In this document: positions 23,520-29,540 of the stretch, one piece after another | Numbering within the stretch: position 1 is the first letter of the stretch | How the letters are laid out: each line of letters starts with the position of its first letter | DNA from: JANQUM01 sp047630355 | GTDB taxonomy: Bacteria > Bacteroidota > Bacteroidia > Cytophagales > Spirosomataceae | Length of the DNA stretch: 29,540 nt | Direction: 5' to 3' | NCBI GenBank assembly: GCA_047630355.1 | Contig: JBLHXN010000034.1 | Span: 1 to 29,540 of the forward strand | Notes under the pieces: generated by a model | Told to the model about the DNA's origin: nothing | Seen by the model: the letters and a program-made list of their open reading frames with translations, nothing else | Databases searched by the model: none | Translations under genes and position numbers: made by a program

Positions 23520-26063
23520 TCAAAAATCGGCTTGTTCGCGGAGAATAGAGTCGTACTTTTTTGCAAACTGTTTAAATTCTAATTCGTTGCTGAGTCGTTT
23601 GACATTCTTTAATCCGTTATCCGCGTAAGAAGTCAATCCGTTTTTGAGGGCAACCATGGTGTACTTTTTCCATAGTAGAAGCGATTCAGTGTTAGTTTGA
23701 ATTGCGTTAAATACAACTTTATAAGCCTGCTGAGATTGATTATTAGTTAGTAGCATATCCACAACTCTTTCCACAATGTATGGATTATAGGGAGCTTTTT
23801 CTAAAACCGATACATAGTCAGATTTACTGATGGATTCATTCGGAATATTCTTTGAATATTGAAATTGTAGCTGGTCAATTTTTGACTCGTAGTTTGCCAG
23901 TTGCAGGTTTTGAATCGATAAAGAGTCGCCGCCTTTTAAAAAAGCATCCAAAGACTTATCGTAAAGCCCTTCGTTCAGATACCATCCTGCCGAGGTCAAA
24001 TCATAAATTTTTGTGTCGGTAGTTTCATCTCTTGATAAGTAACCAAGTTGTTCGAAACCCTTTGCTTTGTCACCAAATAAGTAATTGTTTTTTGCCCTGA
24101 CGAATAAAATATCGTTGAAGTATCCCGTATTTTCAATTTTATTCTGGACAGCACTTAACTCACCGTCGGTAATAATAGATTCATTTGCCGGATTTGTAAC
24201 TAAGTTATACAGTAAAGCAAATTGACTTACGCTCAAAATGGAATCTGAACTGATACTTAGTTCAGTATCACGGCTGTTCTTATCTTGCTTCTTTCTGATA
24301 GCGGTTTTGTTTGCTAATACAGAGGTCCCATTCTGCTTCGAGAAAACAGTATAAATCGAATCCAAATGCTCTGTTTTAGCATTTTCCAGCCAAAAAGCGA
24401 GCAGGTTTGTCGTTTCCACATCACAATTATTACAATTCTGGTACGCGTTATTCGCGTACAGAAAAGTACTATCCATAATGCTCGATTTAGCGTATTGTTG
24501 ACTCAAGTTAGTTGCCAAATGGTTATCTAACGGAAACTTATTTACGCCATTTTTTAAAGTGAATGTAGCATCGAAGTACAGATTTGCCTGCAAAAGACTT
24601 TCGCTCAATCCGGCGTAAGCAAAAGGGGAGGGCTGCTTTTCGAGGGCATTTTTAAAGTAGAATCCTGCTGTGGTATAATCGTTCTGGCTTTGTGCCAAAG
24701 AAGCCAAAGCGTAATTCCCTTTATGATTAAACTTATCGTAAGCCACAGATTTCTTGTAATACGTTTCTGCCACAAAAAGGTCGTTTGTAGCTAAAGAGTA
24801 ATCCCCTAAAGAATTATAATACCCAGCTACAAATTGATTGAGTGAGTAGCTATTCTTTAAAGTAAACAGAATAAATATTCCGAAAACAGCGACTAAGCGT
24901 GAGAGTATAAGGCGAGAAAAAGGTGATTTATAAAGGATTTTGTGAACAGGAAGGTTTTGACGGAGCGGTTGAATAAAGTTTATCAGCACATGACCGAAGA
25001 AGGTGATTCCAACTACGAGGTGAGAAATAGCAATGAAGTCGGCCAATAGCTCGATCAACGGATTATTATCTGTTACGTACAGGTAGCTGATGCTTGCCAA
25101 AGTTATCAAGCCTCCACCCAAGTACAGCCAAATGCCGGATTGCCTAAAATTGATCGATTGGGTTTGATTGCAATATTGCTGGAAACCCCAAAAACCTGCC
25201 ACAAAAGATATAACAAACAGCCACCAAGGGTCGATAATTATAATACTATCGCTGAACCTGTTCGCATTCTCAAAGTAGATAAGTAGTGCATTTAATAAAT
25301 AAATACCACTCGCGACAGAAAATTGAATGAGCGATTTTTTATCGCCCAGAGTACTTGTAGAAATGACTTTTAGGATTATTGAAATAATCTCGTGAGAGAT
25401 GAAAAATATAAAAATGCAAGATAATATGAACCCAACTACGATAGAGCTACTTGTTATTGACAGAAAAGGAAGTGGTACTTTACCGTATTGATACAAGACC
25501 AAACTGAAAACCCCAAATAGTAGCAAGAAGACTGGGAAGGTGCGGCTAACGTTATTATTCTTCAACCACGAATTAAATAGGTAAGCAACTAACGCTATTC
25601 CGAAAAATGAAATTAGGAACGTGGATTTATTCAATTGAGAAAAGACCAACTCTAAGCTGAAACTCGACAGTGCTATTCCTAAAACACCGACTCCGATCAT
25701 AAACCATAAGCTTTTCATGCGAAGGGTTGAGGATAAGATGAGCGAAACGCCGAGGAATAACCCGATAAGATAAACTAATGAATGATTTGGAGATATAATA
25801 CTTCCGGTCGGGACGTATTTTTCTTTGATGTAGAATAGAGGCTCAACGGTTTGTAGTAGTAGTCCGTCATCAGTTTGGAGAGAAACACTACTCGAAGCTT
25901 CCTGAAGATTTGAGATTACATTCCAATTGATGGTATTACCACTTCCTCCCCACCAAAAATAAGAGGTGCCTACCAAATAAACTCCAACTATAATAAGAAG
26001 CGTTAATAAGAGGTAACCTTTAGGGCTACTTTTAAAATCTAAGAATGGGTTCTTATTCGACAT
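23520..26063 (-). CDS. Polytopic membrane protein with C-terminal TPR-like domain
   Basis: An 847-aa protein from the ATG at 26063 (an in-frame TTG at 26072 would add three residues). I do not recognise a named family. The first half has about 11 hydrophobic helices, from YLLLTLLIIVGVYLVG to LVAVFGIFILFTL (about residue 400). The second half is soluble and helical with TPR-like units such as ATNDLFVAETYYKKSVAYD and DYTTAGFYFKNALEKQPSPF. With a basic N-terminus inside and an odd helix count, the TPR half would face the periplasm. The layout recalls O-antigen-ligase or glycosyltransferase-like membrane proteins with TPR tails, but I see no catalytic motif. It stands alone, divergent from psd across a gap with a parS-like site. 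Confidence 0.8.
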   Translation of the reverse strand: MSNKNPFLDFKSSPKGYLLLTLLIIVGVYLVGTSYFWWGGSGNTINWNVISNLQEASSSVSLQTDDGLLLQTVEPLFYIKEKYVPTGSIISPNHSLVYLIGLFLGVSLILSSTLRMKSLWFMIGVGVLGIALSSFSLELVFSQLNKSTFLISFFGIALVAYLFNSWLKNNNVSRTFPVFLLLFGVFSLVLYQYGKVPLPFLSITSSSIVVGFILSCIFIFFISHEIISIILKVISTSTLGDKKSLIQFSVASGIYLLNALLIYFENANRFSDSIIIIDPWWLFVISFVAGFWGFQQYCNQTQSINFRQSGIWLYLGGGLITLASISYLYVTDNNPLIELLADFIAISHLVVGITFFGHVLINFIQPLRQNLPVHKILYKSPFSRLILSRLVAVFGIFILFTLKNSYSLNQFVAGYYNSLGDYSLATNDLFVAETYYKKSVAYDKFNHKGNYALASLAQSQNDYTTAGFYFKNALEKQPSPFAYAGLSESLLQANLYFDATFTLKNGVNKFPLDNHLATNLSQQYAKSSIMDSTFLYANNAYQNCNNCDVETTNLLAFWLENAKTEHLDSIYTVFSKQNGTSVLANKTAIRKKQDKNSRDTELSISSDSILSVSQFALLYNLVTNPANESIITDGELSAVQNKIENTGYFNDILFVRAKNNYLFGDKAKGFEQLGYLSRDETTDTKIYDLTSAGWYLNEGLYDKSLDAFLKGGDSLSIQNLQLANYESKIDQLQFQYSKNIPNESISKSDYVSVLEKAPYNPYIVERVVDMLLTNNQSQQAYKVVFNAIQTNTESLLLWKKYTMVALKNGLTSYADNGLKNVKRLSNELEFKQFAKKYDSILREQADF

Positions 26064-26104
26064 AAATGGCAAATTGCTTGTTTAGGTATCGGTTATTTCT
26101 ATGC

Positions 26105-26120
26105 TTTTCCACGTGAAACA
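26105..26120. promoter_or_regulatory. parS-like centromere site 3
   Basis: TTTTCCACGTGAAACA has one mismatch to the parS consensus at position 2. It lies between two divergent genes, 11.5 kb to the right of the candidate origin. Like sites 1 and 2, it is followed by CT beyond the palindrome. Confidence 0.75.
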
Positions 26121-26184
26121 CTTGGTTTTCCACAAATGTGAAATTATTGATCAAAATTTGAATACTGATGCTTAGAAGAATTAC

Positions 26185-26192
26185 TATATTTG
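26185..26192 (+). promoter_or_regulatory. Probable -7 element of the psd promoter
   Basis: TATATTTG matches TAnnTTTG and ends 22 bases before the psd ATG. A TTTG lies 24 bases further upstream, slightly more than the usual spacing, so the -33 assignment is uncertain. Confidence 0.55.
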
Positions 26193-26214
26193 TTGCGAAC
26201 ATAAGTTATTTCCT

Positions 26215-26874
26215 ATGACTTTACACAAAGAAGGTACAGCAACAATTCTATTATCAACAGTTTTCGTAATAATCATCAACGCAGGTGTGCAGTTTTTAGC
26301 ACCCGAATTAGGATGGTTACATAACGTATTAATCATTGGAAGTATATTTCTGATGGTGATGATTTTACAATTTTTTAGAAAACCGGACCGAGAAACTATA
26401 ACCGACCTTAATTTAATCATTGCTCCTGCAGATGGTAAAGTCGTTGTAATTGAAGAAACGTTCGAAGGAGAGTACCTGAACGAGAAGCGTAAGCAGATTT
26501 CTATTTTCATGTCGCCGCTAAACGTCCACATAAATTTCAACCCGATATCTGGAATCGTTACGTATTTTAAATATCACTCAGGAAAGTATTTAGTTGCGTG
26601 GCACCCGAAGTCAAGTACCGAAAACGAACGCACAACTATAGTGGTGAAGCACCCAAAAGGCACAGAAATCCTTTTCAGGCAAATTGCGGGTGCAATGGCT
26701 CGGCGGATATGTTGGTACGTTGATAAAGGTCAGACGGTTAAGCAGGGGGCGGAGTTTGGATTCATAAAATTTGGTTCGCGGGTTGATATTTATGTGCCCA
26801 TAGATGCAGAAGTATTGGTGAACATAGACGACGAAACGATTGGCGGACAAACCCCGATTGTAAGACTTGCATAA
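26215..26874 (+). CDS. psd: Phosphatidylserine decarboxylase (short, archaeal-type)
   Basis: This enzyme decarboxylates phosphatidylserine to phosphatidylethanolamine, the main phospholipid. At 219 aa it is the short PSD-A form. Two N-terminal membrane segments (about 10-28 and 36-53) are followed by APADGKV (70-76), FMSPLNVHINFNPISG with the conserved His, and the self-cleavage site FGSR with G187-S188. Cleavage there turns the Ser into the pyruvoyl cofactor and yields the beta and alpha chains. pssA, its usual partner, does not follow it here: the next gene is convergent and behind a bidirectional terminator. It has its own TAnnTTTG promoter box. Confidence 0.95.
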   Translation: MTLHKEGTATILLSTVFVIIINAGVQFLAPELGWLHNVLIIGSIFLMVMILQFFRKPDRETITDLNLIIAPADGKVVVIEETFEGEYLNEKRKQISIFMSPLNVHINFNPISGIVTYFKYHSGKYLVAWHPKSSTENERTTIVVKHPKGTEILFRQIAGAMARRICWYVDKGQTVKQGAEFGFIKFGSRVDIYVPIDAEVLVNIDDETIGGQTPIVRLA

Positions 26875-26905
26875 AAAAAAGGAAGCTAGAAGCTTCCTTT
26901 TTTTT
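26873..26905. terminator. Bidirectional terminator between psd and the DUF2911 gene
   Basis: GGAAGCT at 26881-26887 pairs with 26891-26897 around a three-base loop, flanked by eight A on the left and eight T on the right. It serves psd, whose stop overlaps the A tract, and the convergent DUF2911 gene. Confidence 0.88.
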
Positions 26906-26935
26906 ATTTATAAACCTTTCTAAAACCCTTTATTT

Positions 26936-27433
26936 TTAAAACTTCAACGGGACAGAAACCTTTGTATCATCCCATATTAGTGTAATACTATTATCAGAAA
27001 CATCAAAAGTCATAGCTTCTACGCTGTCTGATGTTTTCATTGGTTTCACTTTAACCGAAGCTATATCGTCTTTCATAATTTTCTTGTAGCCGTAAGCTCC
27101 CCACTGCTTCAAATTTGGATTCAATATAATTGTCCACTCTGATTCCCCGGGAATCGCAAATAGGGTATAAGTGCCAGCCTTTATATCTTTTCCACTAAAG
27201 TTTACGTCTTTCTTGAAAGTAACCTCAGTTCCGTCATTTGCTCCGGCACGCCATACTTTATCAAAAGGTACAAGCTTACCAAATATATCACGACCCTTCT
27301 TAGACGGCTGACCGTAATCAATAGATACGTTGCCACTTTCTGCGGTAACACGCGGGCTTGCGGGTTTTTTCTGAGCATAAGAAGCCGATGCAACAAATAA
27401 GAGTGCGAATAATGTTATTAAGTTCTTTTTCAT
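26936..27433 (-). CDS. Secreted DUF2911 family protein
   Basis: A 165-aa protein starting at the ATG at 27433 (a TTG lies just before it). The signal peptide is MKKNLITLFALLFVASASYAQ. The mature part has the DUF2911 pattern: SIDYGQPSKKGRDIFGKLVP, VWRAGANDGTEVTF, AGTYTLFAIPGESEWTIILN and a final ITLIWDDTKVSVPL. The family is common in secreted Bacteroidota proteins and has no established function. Here it is a stand-alone beta-rich domain expected in the periplasm. It is convergent with psd and shares its terminator. The ABC ATPase gene upstream ends 93 bases away on the same strand. Confidence 0.93.
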   Translation of the reverse strand: MKKNLITLFALLFVASASYAQKKPASPRVTAESGNVSIDYGQPSKKGRDIFGKLVPFDKVWRAGANDGTEVTFKKDVNFSGKDIKAGTYTLFAIPGESEWTIILNPNLKQWGAYGYKKIMKDDIASVKVKPMKTSDSVEAMTFDVSDNSITLIWDDTKVSVPLKF

Positions 27434-27526
27434 CAATTTGTAATATAAGAATACGTGAGTGATGGTTAATAAACGTAAGAATAAGCCGCTTGGTTTTTTC
27501 TGTTTGTTAACAAGTCTTAAAGTCCG

Positions 27527-28312
27527 TTATAACTTCGCTTTAGCTGCTTTCAATCGTTCTTTTTCCTCTTTTTCTTTTTGTAGTTTTTCTGCCATTAATC
27601 GCGGGTTTGTTGGCTCATCGTTAATTATGTCTGATTCAATCAAACCATCACGCAAACGTACTATCCGGTGGGCGTATTGAGCTATGTCTTCTTCGTGTGT
27701 AACCATGATGATGGTGTTTCCCTTTTCATGAATATTTTCGAAAAGCTCCATTATCTCGTAAGAGGTCTTGGTATCAAGGTTTCCTGTAGGTTCATCGGCT
27801 AAAAGAATACTCGGGTCGTTTACCAACGCTCTTGCAATGGCTACACGTTGCCGCTGACCACCTGAAAGTTCATTCGGTTGGTGTGCTGACCTATCTCCCA
27901 AGCCAACGCTTGTAAGCACGTCTTGAGCCTTTTTGGTACGGTTAGTCTTATTGTAACCTGCGTAAATGAGCGGTAACGCGACATTATCCAACGAAGATTG
28001 ACGAGGAAGTAAGTTAAACGTCTGAAACACAAACCCGATTTCTCTGTTGCGGATTTCTGCTAATTCATTTTCAGACATTCGGCTGACATCCTTCCCGTTC
28101 AATACGTAAGAGCCATTGGTAGGAGTATCCAGACACCCGATAATATTCATCAGAGTAGATTTACCTGAGCCGGATGGCCCCATAAACGCTACGTATTCAC
28201 CTTTTTTGATAGTTATATTTATGGTCTTAAGGGCTTGCACTACTTCTGCACCCATCACATACCTTTTGGCGATATTGGTGGTTTGAATAATAACTTCGTT
28301 CTTTTCGGACAT
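27527..28312 (-). CDS. ABC transporter ATP-binding protein (MacB/LolD-like)
   Basis: A 261-aa cytoplasmic ATPase with all ABC motifs: Walker A GPSGSGKST (45-53), Q-loop FQTFNLLP, signature LSGGQRQR (149-156), Walker B ILLADEPTGNLD and the switch His in VTHEED. The pattern ALKTINITIKKGEYVAFMG matches the MacB/LolD/FtsE group, which works with periplasm-spanning permeases in lipoprotein release or efflux. Beyond the normal end near residue 235 it has a charged tail (EKLQKEKEEKERLKAAKAKL). No permease gene is beside it, so the partner is encoded elsewhere. Its promoter box TACTTTTG is at 28332-28339. Confidence 0.93.
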   Translation of the reverse strand: MSEKNEVIIQTTNIAKRYVMGAEVVQALKTINITIKKGEYVAFMGPSGSGKSTLMNIIGCLDTPTNGSYVLNGKDVSRMSENELAEIRNREIGFVFQTFNLLPRQSSLDNVALPLIYAGYNKTNRTKKAQDVLTSVGLGDRSAHQPNELSGGQRQRVAIARALVNDPSILLADEPTGNLDTKTSYEIMELFENIHEKGNTIIMVTHEEDIAQYAHRIVRLRDGLIESDIINDEPTNPRLMAEKLQKEKEEKERLKAAKAKL

Positions 28313-28331
28313 GATTTGCAGTTTATTTCTT

Positions 28332-28339
28332 CAAAAGTA
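28332..28339 (-). promoter_or_regulatory. Probable -7 element for the ABC ATPase gene
   Basis: The - strand reads TACTTTTG, the same box as in front of lpd, 19 bases before the ATG at 28312. No TTG lies at the expected -33 distance. Confidence 0.5.
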
Positions 28340-28425
28340 ACGATTCAACTCTTTACCGTATCTTACTTTTTTATCAATGTTTACTACGCCTGATAGGTGG
28401 GCGTTTTTTGCGGATGGTTGGCAAT

Positions 28426-28454
28426 AAAAAAGCCGACTTTGAGAGTCGGCTTTT
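28426..28454 (-). terminator. Terminator after the ABC-F gene
   Basis: AAAAGCCGACT at 28428-28438 pairs with 28444-28454 around a five-base loop. On the - strand it is followed by a run of six U (complement of 28426-28431). It lies 26 bases after the ABC-F stop and separates that gene from the ABC ATPase gene. Confidence 0.85.
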
Positions 28455-28480
28455 CTAAAAGTATGAAGAGTGAACAGCTT

Positions 28481-29540
28481 TTACAATTCGCGAACTTGCT
28501 GACCGTAAAGTTCTGCACGTTGTTGTTTTACGCGTTCATCTGATAAATAATCGTCGAAGGTCATCAACTTATCAAGCGAACCGTTTGGTGAAAGCTCAAT
28601 GACTCGGTTTGCCACGGTGTTGGTCAATTGGTGGTCATGGCATGTAAAGAAAATATTGCTGTCAAATTCCTCCATTCCCTTGTTAAGAGCCTGAATTGAT
28701 TCCAAGTCAAGGTGATTGGTTGGTTCGTCAAAAATTAACGCATTAGTTTCTGAAAGCATCATTTTAGAGAACATACAACGCTGTTTCTCTCCACCAGAAA
28801 GTACGGTACATTTCTTGAAAACTTCTTCTCCCGAGAATAACATTCTTCCTAAAAAGCTACGGACAAAAGTCTCATCTTTATTAGCGGAGTACTGGCGTAA
28901 CCAATCGACTAAGTTTAAAGAACCGTCGGAGAAGTATTCAGAGTTTTCGTTGGGTAAGTAATCATTTGTTATCGTAACGCCCCATTTGAATGATCCTGAC
29001 GATGGCTTTTTCTTCCCTTGCAGAATGTCGAAAAATGCTGAAACAGCTAAACCGTCTTTACTCAAAAATGCGATTTTATCTTTTCGCATCGTCTGAAAAG
29101 ACAAATCTTTGAAAAGGTATTCGCCTTCTTCGTTTTTGTAGCTTAACTCTTCAACCATCAAAACCTGATCTCCAACTTCGCGTTCCGGCTTAAATCCAAT
29201 GAATGGATAACGACGGGATGATGGTTGTATATCGGCTATATTCAATTTCCCAATCATTTTCTGACGAGAAGTGGCTTGTTTCGATTTAGCAACGTTGGCA
29301 GAGAAGCGACGGATAAATTCCTCCAATTCTTTCTTTTTATCTTCAGCTTTCTTGTTTTGATCGGCTTTTTGACGAGCAGCTAATTGGCTCGATTCGTACC
29401 AGAAAGAGTAATTCCCACCATAAACCTGAATTTTCTTAAAGTCAAGGTCAGCAATGTAAGTACAAACGTTATCTAAGAAGTGACGGTCGTGAGAAACTAC
29501 GATGACCGTATTCTTGAAATTCATTAAAAAGTTCTCCAAC
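28481..29540 (-). CDS. ABC-F family ATPase, YbiT-like (5' truncated)
   Basis: The C-terminal about 352 residues of an ABC-F protein. These soluble twin-ATPase proteins act on ribosomes or give antibiotic protection and have no membrane part. The frame is open to the right edge, so the N-terminal domain is outside. Visible are the end of the first ATPase (TVIVVSHDRHFLDNVC), the interdomain linker (RQKADQNKKAEDKKKELEEF, then KSKQATSRQKM) and the second ATPase with LSGGEKQRCMFSKMML, ALIFDEPTNHLDLES and FFTCHDHQL. The place of the second Walker A reads KIAFLSKDGLAVSAFFDIL, with no Gly-Lys-Ser/Thr. The segment GSFKWGVTITNDYLPNENSE fits the YbiT-like group. The start codon cannot be assigned. Confidence 0.93.
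   Translation of the reverse strand, partial: LENFLMNFKNTVIVVSHDRHFLDNVCTYIADLDFKKIQVYGGNYSFWYESSQLAARQKADQNKKAEDKKKELEEFIRRFSANVAKSKQATSRQKMIGKLNIADIQPSSRRYPFIGFKPEREVGDQVLMVEELSYKNEEGEYLFKDLSFQTMRKDKIAFLSKDGLAVSAFFDILQGKKKPSSGSFKWGVTITNDYLPNENSEYFSDGSLNLVDWLRQYSANKDETFVRSFLGRMLFSGEEVFKKCTVLSGGEKQRCMFSKMMLSETNALIFDEPTNHLDLESIQALNKGMEEFDSNIFFTCHDHQLTNTVANRVIELSPNGSLDKLMTFDDYLSDERVKQQRAELYGQQVREL

Noticed and set aside
23755..23763. One-mismatch DnaA box ATATCCACA inside the membrane-TPR gene
   Set aside because: A single copy in coding sequence with no cluster round it; expected by chance in AT-rich DNA.
28386..28408. Hairpin-like ACGCC/GGCGT followed by six T on the + strand
   Set aside because: The stem is only five base pairs with a long loop, and no + strand gene ends nearby, so a terminator call is not supported.
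1..29540. tRNA, rRNA, CRISPR arrays, transposases, prophage or toxin-antitoxin genes
   Set aside because: No cloverleaf, regular spaced repeat, transposase motif or terminal inverted repeat was seen; the window is conserved chromosome content.

Overview
The window reads as a stretch of chromosome from a Bacteroidota bacterium, most likely of the Cytophagales or Flavobacteriales type. The evidence is a GldJ-type gliding-motility lipoprotein, a DUF4175 coiled-coil protein, a secreted DUF2911 protein, lipoproteins with loose lipoboxes, little Shine-Dalgarno sequence before starts, and several TAnnTTTG boxes, the -7 element of the Bacteroidota housekeeping sigma factor. The content is housekeeping and conserved accessory. 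I see no tRNA, rRNA, CRISPR array, insertion sequence or prophage gene.

Left part (1-14397, almost all + strand): the 3' part of a class III-like polyphosphate kinase 2, mfd, gldJ, a convergent ComF phosphoribosyltransferase sharing a bidirectional terminator with gldJ, a small conserved unknown protein, exodeoxyribonuclease III, a large DUF4175 coiled-coil membrane protein, mnmG, and an Ig-like lipoprotein that starts directly after the mnmG stop. Two parS-like sites lie just upstream of mnmG.

Centre (14398-14808): a gene-free, AT-rich 411-base region full of DnaA-box-like 9-mers in both orientations. Together with parS sites on both sides (10.84 and 10.88 kb, and 26.1 kb) and mnmG nearby, this is the best candidate for the chromosomal replication origin, oriC. 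dnaA is not next to it, and the genes on both sides mostly point toward it, so cumulative GC skew is the decisive test.

Right part: a secreted TPR protein, a secreted zinc metalloprotease fused to MORN repeats, the tight set accD - GNAT acetyltransferase - 2-hydroxyacid dehydrogenase, a gap with a possible interspersed repeat, and ruvX. From 20.9 kb nearly everything is on the - strand: a dipeptide epimerase, dihydrolipoyl dehydrogenase, a polytopic membrane protein with a TPR tail, a DUF2911 protein, a MacB/LolD-like ABC ATPase and the 3' part of a YbiT-like ABC-F ATPase. The exception is psd on the + strand.

The main item of interest is the probable oriC/parS locus with its envelope-gene neighbours. 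Secondary items are the protease-MORN fusion, the ABC-F protein with a degenerate second Walker A motif, and a duplicated start region in the small unknown gene.
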